Assembly (NCBI RefSeq): GCF_000276665.1
Contig: NW_004955433.1
Coordinates: forward strand, 17,919,642 to 17,983,641
DNA: 64,000 bases
From: Chinchilla lanigera
Lineage: Eukaryota; Chordata; Mammalia; Rodentia; Chinchillidae
Reading direction: 5' to 3'
Below are positions 34,701-45,079 of the stretch, piece after piece. Below the pieces are notes generated by a model. That model saw nothing but the letters and a program-made list of their open reading frames with translations, did not search any database and had not been told where the DNA came from. Numbering within the stretch: position 1 is the stretch's first letter; every line of letters starts with the position of its first letter. Made by a program: the position numbers and the translations under genes.

Positions 34701-35559
34701 ACACCCACAACTGTGGGACATGAGATACAGATGGAATTCAAATAGAACATAATCAATCAAATTCAATAGAACATAATCATCAAAGGATGATTCCAGATGG
34801 AATTTTTTTTGTGTGTAGTAACTTAGCTAGGACTATAAAAATGGTTCACCATTTTCCACTTTAATAGACATAATAGAATGAAACGAAGGTCACATGTAAG
34901 ACAATTTCTAAGAGGTGTGTGTGTGTGTGTGTGGGTGCATGTGTGTGTGTAACAGAGAGTAAGTGACAGATACATATATGGATCCATAAAAGTTTTTTTC
35001 TCCTTGGTCTGTCTGAAGCAAAATATGCTCTCTTACAAAGTTTGTTGATGAGCCATCTGTCCCAAAGCCATCAGGTGACCCAGGGAAGGTCTTTAAGGGA
35101 AGGCATACAGAAGAGATAAAATACAGATGCAGAGTGAAGCCCAGGTGTAATTGATCTCACAGTGGCCCTTATTTCCAGAACTGTTCAGGTCAATTGCACA
35201 TTGGAGAAAATTGACTAAGTTACTAGTCCGGGGCAAAACTCTTCTAAAGCCAATCTTTTCAGATGGAAAAGAGGAAGTCCTTTGACATGAGGGCATTTCT
35301 GAGGGATGAACTTCAGAGGGAAAATTAATGATCTGCAAACTTTCACATCTGTTGACAGTTGTTCTCTGGTGTTATTGCAGAGAACAAAATGAAATGAAAG
35401 TGTGATTTCTAAAATGAGTATACTGAGAAACTTATTAAAATTATGATTATAAGGGAAATGCATAAAATTATGGAAATGTCACCTGGTAGGTACTCTCTTA
35501 CTTTGTTTTATATTAGACAAGTGAGGAGACTAAAAGTAGATATAAAATATCAAACAGCA
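34701..35559. other. Single-copy-looking DNA with a TG run
   Basis: Contains a (TG)n run at 34914-34950. Otherwise nothing recognised; the two overlapping minus-strand frames near 35.1-35.4 kb have no motif. Confidence 0.35.
34914..34950. repeat. (TG)n microsatellite
   Basis: GT alternation with one interruption (ggtgcat). Confidence 0.95.
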
Positions 35560-35689
35560 TGATTCAGATCCACCACTAAATTTTAAATCCTGCCTCCACT
35601 ATTTACTTGTTCTTTTGGGAATTTGAGTAAGGCCTTGGTTGTAGCCAGGGTTTGCAAAGGAGTAGATCTAATATGCAACACATTATTTG
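35560..35689 (+). mobile_element. MIR fragment
   Basis: 'cagatccaccactaaatttt', 'cctgcctccactatttactt' and 'gggaatttgagtaaggcctt' follow the MIR core, then the LTR at 35690 begins. Confidence 0.45.
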
Positions 35690-36268
35690 TAGGATTATTT
35701 TATAATATTCACCCAAAAAGTAAAATGCAGAAGAGTAAAGGAGATCTTTCCACACACTAGAGACACAAAGAATCCAGCTGAGAGCCTGAGTCCCACAGCA
35801 ATGTCCTGCATTAGTCCAGTTAGAGGCCTAGAGCACTTGACAATGTCTCATGCAAGTCTCTGTCAAAGATCAGTACTGGGAAACCCCAACATCAGTGGTA
35901 GAACCTAGAAAGTCTGCACCTGCAGGATGAAGGATCTGTGCCAGCAGGTTGAGGGTTCTGTGCTGGAGCCAGGAATTAACACTCTAGATAAGGGCTAGAG
36001 CTCCCCCACTGAAGGAACCATAGCCGTCCTCTGTAACAGCAAGGACCCAATCTCCTCCAACAGTGAGAACAACTCAGAATAACTCATTTAATATGAGGAA
36101 AACAGTGTGAAAAGATTCCCCAGGAAAATCAACAGTACAGCATCTTCCCCTACAGTTCTCCTTTTATGCTGTAGGCAACAATCCTCAGGTGGGCCTCCCA
36201 CACCCAGAGCCATGCTGATTCAGTTCATCTGGGTGCTACAAATTGAGCATTAGTTAATCCACCACAGT
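35690..36268 (-). mobile_element. Solo LTR, same family as 14869-15745, antisense
   Basis: The reverse complement starts ctgtggtggatt and continues with 'ggtgtgggaggcccacctga', 'ggattgttgcctacagcata', 'ggcacagatccttcatcctg', 'cttgcatgagacattgtcaa' and 'ctctcagctggattctttgt', matching the LTR at 14.9 kb block by block. It lacks that copy's 175-bp tandem duplication. Confidence 0.75.
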
Positions 36269-36484
36269 CTTTAACTTCTATGAGGTTAAGAACATTCATA
36301 TGTAAAATTTATATATAACTACTCATTGCTTTGTTTTGAGAAGTCAGTGAGAATTACTACCAAAAATGCATTACCTTAACGCAAATTTGAACATTTTTTC
36401 CTGTTATATGAGTCAAGATTTTGGGAACACATCTCATAATGACTTATCTTGGTGTCTGATACTCCCTCTTTATAATGCTTCAGA
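36269..36484. other. Spacer between inverted LTR pieces
   Basis: AT-rich, no recognisable element. Confidence 0.35.
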
Positions 36485-36620
36485 AGTAGACATCCTCTCC
36501 AGTTCTCCTTTGATGCTGCCTACAGGAGAACTGGAGGGGAAGATGGTGTGCTGTTGATTTTCCTGGAGAATCTTTTCACACTATTTTCCTGATATTAACT
36601 GAGTTGTTCTCAGTTCACCA
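36485..36620 (+). mobile_element. Partial LTR of the same family, sense (inverted neighbour)
   Basis: 'tgatgctgcctacaggagaa', 'gatggtgtgctgttgatttt', 'cctggagaatcttttcacac' and 'tattttcctgatattaactg' are the reverse complement of 36066-36175 with scattered changes. It forms an inverted repeat with the neighbouring antisense LTR. A local perfect 12-bp hairpin lies at 36497-36508 / 36525-36536. Confidence 0.75.
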
Positions 36621-36840
36621 AAATCCATTATTAGAAACCATCTCCAAAATCTAGGGCATCTACTAATCCAGAAAAGTCACCGTATCTCAAGTTTCACAGC
36701 ATGAGCTAAGTCTTGAGCTATATCAATGGGATGCAAGAGAAGTCCGATGACTAACCTCACCCAGAGACACTGCTTGAGTACTCAGTCAGCACTGCAAGCT
36801 TCCAAGTCAGATATACATTGAAAGGTCTGCTTGCCGAGAT

Positions 36841-37022
36841 GAGTTATGGTGACCCTTTGAAAGATGTAGTGCCCAAACTGCAAGCCAAAATTCAAAGTGT
36901 CAACACTGTAATTAAACCTGAATACTGAGGTTTTAATACAGAGAAAAAACCCAGCTCATATATTAACATCTATTTTGAAAGAAAAACATAACAACACAAA
37001 TAACACAGGTAAACCAACACTG
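36841..37022 (-). mobile_element. hAT-type MITE, second copy, antisense
   Basis: Matches the reverse complement of the element at 6121-6347: 'gtgcccaaactgcaagccaa', 'tcaaagtgtcaacactgtaa' and 'ttaaacctgaatactgaggt'. The ends resemble the same inverted repeats. The flanking 8-mers (gccgagat, gcctaagc) match only partly, so the target duplication is not convincing here. Confidence 0.65.
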
Positions 37023-37499
37023 GCCTAAGCCAAAAATTCAAACCTTCTTACAGAGGTGCTTATGGGAAGTTGTTATCCATTGTATCTGAGTTCCAGATTT
37101 GACTGCATGCCACCATCTCAAATAGCACATATTCGTGCAAACTTAAAATAAACCCACTGCCGGCACCTAGGTTCAAGAGTTGGAGTCAAACAAGGGTTGA
37201 GTTATACACATTATATCCACCTGAAAAAAAATTTGTAGAACATATTCTCTGAAGAAACAAATGGTTTAAAAAAAATTAAAGCAGTCCATAAGGTGTAGAT
37301 GCATCGTGGTCATACTCCAAAATAATAAGATACATTAAGGGCTGGTAAAATAAAGAGAAGAAAGAATTATCTGCTAATCCCCCCAAATAATTAGCCAGTC
37401 TCAAACTCAACACTTTCTTTAATCCTTTTGGAATTTTAAAACATTTTTTCAGTATATGTTTGCAATTCATGCAGTATACGGTCATCTTGGAAGTGGTCA
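37023..37499. other. Single-copy-looking DNA
   Basis: Nothing recognised. The minus-strand 101-codon frame (37581-37276) overlaps the L1 3' end and is incidental. Confidence 0.35.
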
Positions 37500-38729
37500 C
37501 ATGTCTATACTTGTTTCTTTTTGTTTTTAAGTTTATTGCCCTTCCCTCCCCCTCCTCTGGTTCTCCCATCCCATTTTTCATTCTTGTTGATATTATTTGT
37601 CTCAGCTCATGGTATGGTGCATAGTCTTTACATTAATTGGGGTTATTAGATTCCTGTACATGGCACATTCTTATTCTTCTCATTTCCCTTCCCCTTCAAC
37701 TCACCCTTTGACTTTGTTCCCTTGAACCACTTCCTTACTGCAAGAGATTCATCTCCTTGTCCCTTTCTAGCCATCCGTTATCATTTTCTTTGCTTGTACT
37801 TTGCCTAACTCAAATGAGAGGTACCATACAGTATTTAAGTTTGTGTGTTTGGTTTGTTCCACTCAACATTATATGTTATAGGTGCATCAGTTTTGTTATG
37901 AAGTCTCAAATGTGTCATTCTTTACAGCTAAATAGCATTGTATTGTATGTAGGGACCACATTTTCTTCATCCAATTGTCTGTTGATGAGCATATAAGCTG
38001 CATCCTGTATTTAACTACTATAAATTGTGTTGCTCTAAACATTGGTATGCATATATCCCTGCAATCTAATGACTTAAACTCTTTGGGGAAGATACCTAGC
38101 AGAGGGATAGCTGAATCATATGAAATTTCTAATTGTTTCATTGAAAAATCTCCACACTGATTATCAAAATGGTTCTGCTGGTTTGCATTCCCACCAACAA
38201 TACCCATTCACCACAACCATGCCTGCATTTGTTCTCATTTGATTTCCTAACGATTGCCATTCTTTCCAGAGTAAGATGCAAGCTTAGTATTGTTTTAATT
38301 TTCATTTCTCAAATGGCCAGATTTGTCAATTTTTTTTCATATATTCATTAACCACTTGTATTTCTTCCTCTCTGAGGTGTCTGTTCATTTCTTTTTCCCA
38401 TTTCTTGATTGGCTCTTTACTTTTAGGTGGTCTAAGGTTTTTGAGTTCTTTCTATACTCCAAAATTAGTCCTCCATCTTAGTAGTTGGTAATTTTTTTCC
38501 ATTGTAGGTTACCTCTTCACTCCACTGATTGATTCTTCACTGTACAGAAGCTTTTTAGTGTGATATAATCTCATCTATTGATTCTTGCTATTTCTTTTGC
38601 AATCAAGGTTCTGTTTAGAAAATCTTTTATTATACCTATGTCTTCAAGAATCTTGCCTTCCAGAAAGTTTAAAGTCAAACTCAGCATTTTTGAGGCATAT
38701 AATATTTCACATATGCGAATACACATTAC
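37500..38729 (-). mobile_element. Old L1 3' end (ORF2 C-terminus and 3'UTR), antisense
   Basis: Minus-strand translation of 38207-37896 contains CGDFSMKQLEI, then SAIPLLGIFPKE, then WMKKMWSLHTIQCYLAVKND, the signature ORF2 C-terminus of placental L1. Sequence from 38210 to about 38690 is the preceding ORF2 part, much decayed. 37500-37750 is a 3'UTR with a purine-rich strand and a T-run at the 3' (left) end. Compared with the L1s at 12-16 kb it looks like an older subfamily. The provirus at 38730 abuts its right end, and I cannot find the L1 continuing on the far side. Confidence 0.8.
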
Positions 38730-39032
38730 TGAGAAACCACTCAGACTGCTTCAAAGCTCAGGGGTGTCAAAGGACACAGGTGCACAGTAGGATAGTTATG
38801 TCATTATGACTTAGCAGAGACCAACACACATGCACTGGGTATAGCACTATACAAGAAGGTAAGTATGAAATAACAACCGTATAAGAACTATACAATAAAG
38901 ATGCAGGTGGCTCTCTTGTGTCCTTGCACTCTGTGCTCTGCTTCATGCTGCCTGTTTCTGTTGTTGATGTCTTGTACACGTGTGTTTTTTAACCTTGGGA
39001 TCTGACCGATGAAAATCTCCCTTAGGCCTCAA
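38730..39032 (+). mobile_element. 5' LTR of the ERVL-like provirus
   Basis: Starts tgagaaaccactcag and corresponds block by block to 42704-43035 ('caaagctcaggggtgtc', 'gacttagcagagaccaacac', 'tatgaaataacaacc', 'aagaactatacaataaag', 'cttgtgtccttgcactctg', 'ttttttaaccttggg'). AATAAA is the poly-A signal. Relative to the 3' LTR it lacks about 28 bp in its first third. The exact 3' border is uncertain by a few bases. Confidence 0.8.
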
Positions 39033-39434
39033 AACAGCTGGCATAGCCCACAGCACACTGAAGTGAGTAGTCCCATGGTGGCTGTGGAAACAGCACTCAA
39101 AGGCAAGGAGAGCCCCAGGAATGGCTGGTAAGCATCCCCAGCCTTGCCATGCTATCTGCATCCACCTGCTTGACAGCTTGGAAGGCCCCAGAGGATTGGA
39201 AAATAGGAACAAATGAAATGGTGGGGTGGGTAGCTTGACTGCTCTTCACTCTCTTCTGCTGCATAAAGCAACAGGCGGATGGCCTTGTCCAGCAAGTACA
39301 CCAGATGCAGGAGGTATAGGGGCACCTTGAGCAATGGCTAGCTGCTGTGGAGCTTATGGTGTCAGGCATGGGAAGCACTGCCACCTCTTGAAATATCTCC
39401 AGAAGCTCAAAATCTCCTGAAAAATCCCCGGATT

Positions 39435-39836
39435 TTGCAGGCTAGGCTTGCTATTTGTCAAAAAGTGGGAGTGGAGAAACCCCAAGCCCAGGGAGGAAGT
39501 GTGGCAGGACCACCTACCTCTGCCCAGTATACAACATGCACAAGCCATACAGCCATGAAGCTGTGGGAACTTGCAAAACAGAGCGGAAGGGGGATGAAAT
39601 TGCCTGTGTGGCTGCTACAGCAGTGGGTCGATGGGGCTGATAAGACACAGTTAAGCCCACAGAAGATGTCCCAAATAGTCATCACTCCCTCTATGAGGTG
39701 GATTCTGCGGGATGTGCAGAAGACGGACCCAGAAGCAGATAATCAGACTATGATGAATTATTGGTTGATGGCAAATGCCTGCCTGGTTTGGAAGAATCAA
39801 AGTGACCTTCTGGAACAAGTCACAATCCAGACTTGA
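39435..39836 (+). pseudogene. ERVL-like gag remnant
   Basis: An open stretch of 133 codons contains ELAKQSGRGMKLPVWLLQQW, then DGADKTQLSPQKM, then TMMNYWLMANACLVW. This resembles the capsid part of ERVL gag, which has the usual spaced 'LWELG ... WLLRLWD.GA ... SLR.RL ... LM.WL' pattern. Gag would form the particle core. The gag 5' part (39040-39430) is not open. The start Met is arbitrary; this is a piece of a longer decayed frame, not a gene. Confidence 0.65.
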
Positions 39837-40249
39837 TAACTGTGCTATGTGGAATGGGTACGTGGCAAATGATGTTCATACTGCACCTGATCCATGATAC
39901 TTTGAATGCCTTGGCTAGGCTGAGAGACATAAAAGTGAAGCACTAAGGTAAAACAAGATCTGTAGAAACTGTACTTGCAAAGGAGAAAAAGAAGGAGTCT
40001 CTGGGTGAGCAGGGACCACTCCCCAAGGATAGGCTGTTAGGCCACTGGAGGTCAATCAGCACCAGATCTGGACAGACCTGCTGGTTGCAGGCCTAGCCAC
40101 ACATAAATTAGATGGGCAGTCTCTGTGGAGACAGTTACGGCCTGAGCAGCAATACCGGCTTGTGGGCCAGGGCCAGAAGGCCAAAAAGACCTGGTGAGGG
40201 AAGAAGTGACCCTGACCTCCTTTATCCTGTTTAGGAGGCAGGTTGAGAT

Positions 40250-40500
40250 ACCTGGGTCTTGGGGGTCCCAGGAGAATGGAGGCCATGTGTGGAACTGACT
40301 ATTTACTGGTCCCTAAGAAATGTGCAGTGTATACTAGAGTTGATGGATACTGGAGCTGAATCAATGTTAAGATATAGCAACACAAACTGTTTTACAGGAC
40401 TTAATGCATGCACAGGAGGATATGGAGGTCACTACATCACAGTCCAGAAGGCCCAGGTGATTTTGGATATCCAACACTTGCCCCCAATCCTGTAGAATGT
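40250..40500 (+). pseudogene. ERVL-like protease remnant
   Basis: Contains RPCVELTIYWSLRNVQ and ELMDTGAES. The DTGA motif is the catalytic aspartate box of retroviral aspartic proteases. Downstream there is GGYGGHYITV. The frame then meets a stop, and the remaining protease part is broken before the B1 SINE. Confidence 0.75.
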
Positions 40501-40612
40501 TTATGTTTCCTCAGGTGCTGATACATATTGGGGGTGAATATACTGATTGTTGCTCGGCTAGACACCAGGCAGGGAGAATTCTGTAGTGTTTTTGTTTGTT
40601 TCTTTGTTTTGT

Positions 40613-40770
40613 TTTTATTTTTGTTTTATTTTTTTGATACAGTCTCACTATGCAGCTCAGGCTGGTTTTGAGCTCATTTTGTAGCCCAGACTTGTCTCGA
40701 ACTCGCAAATATCCTCCTGCCTCAGCCTCCTGAGTGCTGGGATTACAGGCATGAGCCACCACGCCCAGCG
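40613..40770 (-). mobile_element. B1 SINE, antisense, inside the provirus
   Basis: 'gatacagtctcactatgcag', two blocks of the internal duplication ('aggctggttttgagctcatt' and 'agacttgtctcgaactcgca'), 'cctcctgcctcagcctcctg' and 'gggattacaggcatgagcca'. The left side is a T-rich tail with GTTT units. Good preservation suggests it inserted after the provirus began to decay. Confidence 0.9.
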
Positions 40771-40999
40771 TGAGAATTCTGGTTGAGAATTTGCATGGTA
40801 AAAATTGTAATCTAAGGCCATCCGCACTATACACTGCTGACTCTCTCACTGGCTACATGGTTGTGTGCATGAAATGGCACTGTCTGGAGGCCATGAAGAG
40901 ATAGGACAGACTTTCTTGAAATTACAAAAAAAGCAGGGGAGATATACCCTGCTCAGAGTCCTTCAGTATGGTCTGTGAGGAATCCAGACAGGATGCGGT

Positions 41000-41320
41000 A
41001 GAGGACTGTAAAGTCTCAACCTGATACCAGCCGTCAGGAGCAATTTACCTTCATCTGGGAGGGCAAGGAGTGGACATTCCAGGTGTTGCCACAAAGCTAT
41101 CGGTGTTGCCCAACTTTATGTCACAGCCTTATGGCCCAGGACCTGGCCACCTGGGCCAAGCCATACTCTGTGTCACTGTTTGGTATTGATGACATTATGT
41201 TAACTTCTGATTGTCTTGCAGATTTAAAAGCTGCCACGCACAGTCTCAAGAAACCTTTGTTGCCATAGGAGTGGGCCACAGACAAAGACAAGGTCCAAGG
41301 AACTGGCTTGTCTGTCAAAT
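41000..41320 (+). pseudogene. ERVL-like reverse transcriptase remnant
   Basis: Translation includes a degraded LPQSY ... PTLCHSLMAQDLATW followed by SVSLFGIDDIMLTSDCLADL. The IDDI corresponds to the YIDD active site (Tyr replaced by Gly here). The frame shifts or stops after about 41268. No complete RT could be made. Confidence 0.75.
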
Positions 41321-41363
41321 TCTTGGATTTTATATAGTCGAGTAAGACCAGATCAATGACAGT

Positions 41364-42100
41364 GTGCTAATTACAGGCATATATGGACCTGCTAGGTTTT
41401 TGGCAGACATACCACACCTAGCTACTCTGCTATGCTCTTTTTATCAGATGACAAAAGAGACAAAGTTTGGAGCTGCACAAACGCAGTGGAAGCTGCTTGC
41501 TGGAAAGATGCAATGGAAGCTGCCTTTCAGGATTCAAAGAGGGATGTTGCATAGATGCAAGCGCTATAAGTCATTGACCCTAACCTTCCATTCATCTTAA
41601 TAGTCAATGTGCATGGCTATGGGTTTGGCTGGAGCCTATGGAAAAAACAGAAAGGGAGCTGAGAGCTGGTGTTCCCTGACTGAGAAACAGCAACATTACA
41701 CACAGCTCTGCATGCCTGGGAGGAATCATGGGACAGATAAATATCTGGGGCATGAATGTGGACAGCCCATCCCAGAAGTAGGATAGCACAGGTCCCCACT
41801 CTCACACATTGTGAGACTTACCTCCAGCAGCAGGTTTATTTCTCAACTGCCCTGTTGGCAGTTTGCTGGCAATAGTTTTGGGACCTGTGATGTACACAGA
41901 CCATGAACCCATTTGAGAGGACAGACTGCAGGAATGGACCTTTAGTCCCTATGCAGAATGGAAAGAGGATATCCAGGTGACATCCTCTAGGGTATACTGG
42001 GTATATTGATGGGTCTAGCTGTGACCAAACCCTGCAATGGACAGCAGTTGCTGTCCACCCTAGTTAAGAAGTATTCTCGTTTGAAATCAAAAGACACAGG
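41364..42100 (+). pseudogene. ERVL-like RNase H region remnant
   Basis: Plus-strand fragments: 41364-41600 fits the RT connection (ADIPHLATLL, then FGAAQTQWKLLA). 41680-41720 has 'ekqqHYTQL', the usual 'RYT.LE.QLL' position, followed by stops. Near 42010 a 'dgs'-type block may be the RNase H start. Heavily frameshifted. Confidence 0.5.
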
Positions 42101-42703
42101 TCAAGCCAAAGGGCAGAGTTTTGGACAATGTGATTGATTGTGATGCATGAAAAAGACACCCACATGTGTGCATGGACAGTTGGATTGGCTTTACGGGGCT
42201 GACGCTCTGACTGCTGACTTGGGCAGCTCCGGAGTGATACATAGGGCACTGTCCCTTGTGGGACTACCAACCTATGACAAGATGTATGAGAGCGTGGCCA
42301 AAAAGCTGACCATGTAGCATATAATGGTTCAGGACATAAGACCCTCCTCTCACTGGGAAATGACTTAACAGATGAGTTGACCAAGCATTACAATGCTTGA
42401 CTTCAAGGAATAGCATCTGAAGAAAGATATTGACTACTGGGTATGGGATATTGCTAGGAATAGCATCTGACCAGAGCAAGGACCATAAACTTAGCCCTCC
42501 AGGTTGAAGATCTTACTCAACAGATGGTCCAGGCCTTCAGAGCTACATATCAGGTTTTAATGTTGTTTATGGATGAAATTCTTCAAATCAAAAAATGTGA
42601 TTTTGCAAAACCACATGGTTCTTGATTTGTTAACTACAGATACTTGTGCCCTGTTACATATAAAATGTTACATTAATATACCCATGACCTTTAAGGGATG
42701 AGA

Positions 42704-43035
42704 TGTGGGGAACCACTCAGATTACTCCAAAGCTCAGGGGCATCTAAGGATACGAGCACATGACCCCCCTGGTCTGGCACAGGCACACAGTGGGATACAG
42801 ATATGTAATCATGACTTAGCACAAATCAACACACATGCGCCGGTTACACACTATACAAGAATGTAAATATGAAATAACAACCTGTGTAAGAACTATACAA
42901 TAAAGACACAGGTGGCTTTCTTGTGTTCTTGCCCTTTCTGCTCTGCTCCATGCTGCCTGCTGTTGTTAATGTCTTGCATATGTGTGTTCTTTAACCTTGG
43001 GATGTCACCTATGAAAATCTCTCTTGGGCCCTCCA
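42704..43035 (+). mobile_element. 3' LTR of the ERVL-like provirus
   Basis: Starts tgtggggaaccactcag and ends about ctcttgggccctcca. It carries AATAAA at 'acaataaagacacagg' and is a few dozen bases longer than the 5' LTR because of a segment around 'gacccccctggtctggcac'. The two LTRs are clearly diverged from each other, so the insertion is old. Confidence 0.8.
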
Positions 43036-43439
43036 AGTGGGCCAACCAAAGTTCTTCTTGGTAAATTCTTTCTTAGAAACGGTCTTCATGGAATCTCAGT
43101 CTCTGCCTTTCTCCCACTTCACTATGAGAGCTTTTCTAGATAACATCTTTTTTTACCCTTCAATAACATCACCATTATTGGAAGAGACCGTTTAACTAGT
43201 TAGCTTGTGAATAAGCAGTCAGCAAAGGACAGGGCCTCAGAATGAGTAGAGTTTGTCAGCCTTACAAAATAAACAATACTTAAAGATAAAACTAAGAAAT
43301 TAAAGACTCTGATCCCCAGAAAAGAAACTTCTTACATGGAATGGATCAAATTAACAACTGTGAACTGGGTTTTGAAGAATTCAAAGACTTGGAGTAGCTG
43401 TTTTTTCTTTGAAATCTGCATTAAAGAATTGAAGTCTCA
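43036..43439. other. Unassigned sequence right of the provirus
   Basis: Nothing recognised. No target duplication matching the 5' side can be seen, and the L1 on the left of the provirus does not resume here. Confidence 0.35.
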
Positions 43440-43690
43440 GTTGATTATCGTAAACACAGGGGGCCATGTGTGACAGGTGAGCACTGAAAACTGAGCAAAG
43501 TCCCATGCTCTGCTTATCCGTAAAATACCCTAGACAAAGAATTCCCCCAGTAGCCCCCTGGGAATCCCTCCCAACTGGGATCTTATTTTCTTTTTATACT
43601 TCCAATAAATATTCCCACAGACTTCCTCCTTTGTTATTTCATTCTTCAACTTAGTAAGACACTGGCCTGTGTCTTCCCTGCCAGATTTCT
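43440..43690 (+). mobile_element. Possible LTR fragment
   Basis: Contains 'ccatgtgtgacaggtgagca', a C/G-rich middle, 'acttccaataaatattccca' (poly-A signal like) and 'gtaagacactggcctgtgtc'. The layout suggests an LTR R-U5 portion, but the family is not recognised. Confidence 0.35.
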
Positions 43691-43723
43691 TAATTTAAAT
43701 TCTTATGTGCACTGCACATATAA

Positions 43724-43880
43724 TGAATTTTTTTTTTTTTCGGAGATAGGTTCTCACCATGTATTTCAGGCTTGCTTTGGGTTTACTATATATCCCAGGT
43801 TGGCCTTGTACTCATGGCAATCCTCCTGCCTCATCCTCCTGAGTGCTAGGATTACAGATGTGTGCAGTCATGCTCAGGTA
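43724..43880 (-). mobile_element. B1 SINE, antisense
   Basis: A T-run, then 'ggagataggttctcaccatg', 'ttcaggcttgctttgggttt', 'cccaggttggccttgtactc', 'cctcctgcctcatcctcctg' and 'ctaggattacagatgtgtgc'. Confidence 0.85.
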
Positions 43881-44529
43881 CATATATAGTGATTATAAAG
43901 TGTTTATTTGTTCTGTTTCTGCAGTTATGTTGAGAAAAAAGACAAATTATTAGCCTCAGTTTTATGTGAATAAATTACATAGAAAATGCCTGATTTGGAA
44001 ATGAAAATTGTTGAAGGGCATGACATAATATCTTATGTATATAGAATGTATGAAATATTTCTAGTGATTACTACTATTGTCAATATTATTGGTAGCATAA
44101 TTATATTACCATTTTTCTATCACTGTGACTGCTTCAATTTTCAGAATGTAAGCTTGTTGAAGCTGTTTTTTTTTTTTTTTAAATGTCTTACTCAATATCT
44201 AAATTAGGGCTTTAACCCTAATTTAATATACAGTGCTGAAAATTTTTGGTAATTTGGGTGACAGAAAGGAACTGAAAATATCTTGACAATATAGAAAAGG
44301 ACAACAGAAGATTTACATTCAGATGGGAAGATATTTAGCCCTTCTCTAGGAAACTTTTGGGAGAGTAACTAAGAAAAATAAATTCTAATTGTCATCACAG
44401 AGCTCATTATTTAGTTGTTAAGGCCTACAGCATCAAGCTAGATTTGATTTTTATGGATTCATACCATTCTCTTGTTTGTGTACAAACAGAATTTGAGTAC
44501 TCCTGATTGGTTTTCAAATATATTTTTAG
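43881..44529. other. Single-copy-looking DNA
   Basis: AT-rich, with a T-run at 44165-44180. A decayed L2-like patch may lie at 44060-44170. No gene seen. Confidence 0.35.
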
Positions 44530-44712
44530 ATTCACTGGGTTTGAGGGCAAGCTGCTCTTTTCTTGAGAAGGAAGACCCTGGCTGTGAAGATGCAGGAATG
44601 TTTTCACATAGTGTGGCAAATCTGGACATCACTAAGCAAAGGAAGACCTCACAATTCATGGCAATGCAATGGTCCCCAGGGCTGTTTTCACAGAGGCCAA
44701 AAGAAGCTACAG
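44530..44712 (+). other. Candidate coding exon, 183 nt (unverified)
   Basis: Flanked by an acceptor-like end (atatttttag, weak pyrimidine tract) and a strong donor (cag|gtaagcaa). The length is exactly 61 codons, and the open frame enters and leaves after the first base of a codon, so it is a phase-symmetric exon that could be skipped without a shift. The frame reads SLGLRASCSFLEKEDPGCED at its start and WSPGLFSQRPKEA near its end. I do not recognise the protein. Base composition is higher in G+C than its neighbours. It could be an alternative exon, an exonised sequence or chance. Confidence 0.3.
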
Positions 44713-45079
44713 GTAAGCAACTCTCCAAACCAACAATGTGACTGTCCTTTTTATTGATAATTATCTTTTACATATCTGAATAAGCCTAGGGTCCTGAAGG
44801 TGTAAAAAAATGCCCTGGAGGTATAGCTAGCAAAAATTAACACTCCACTGCACATCCTAATTAGGATTTAATTAGGGAATTAAAAAAAATGCCGAGCACA
44901 TGTTTTTAGCAAGTGCATAATCACTGACTTATTGCTTGTAGGTTTTGTACATATTTTTCATTGTAAATATCCAATTATAATTGTCATTTAGGTCATACTT
45001 TAGGAATTTAAAATCTTATTCAAAATAATGAGAATTTGTTTCCTTAAGCATAATATCCTGAAGTATACTTTTTGCATCA
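44713..45079. other. Single-copy-looking DNA
   Basis: Nothing recognised. Confidence 0.35.

Larger units (their letters stand above)
39033..42703 (+). mobile_element. ERVL-like provirus, internal region
   Basis: About 3.7 kb between two LTRs of one family, carrying in order gag, protease, RT and RNase H remnants, all with stops and frameshifts. A B1 SINE (40613-40770) interrupts the region after protease. I see no clear integrase or env; lack of env fits ERVL-type elements. The purine-rich 'tttaagggatgagatg' just before the 3' LTR could be the polypurine tract. The primer-binding site is not readable with confidence. Confidence 0.8.

Noticed and set aside
38855..38870. Splice donor 'aag|gtaagtat' on +
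   Set aside because: Lies inside the proviral 5' LTR; the other LTR lacks it, so it is a chance mutation.
39436..39685. Overlapping frames opposite the gag remnant
   Set aside because: Shadows of the ERV gag sequence.
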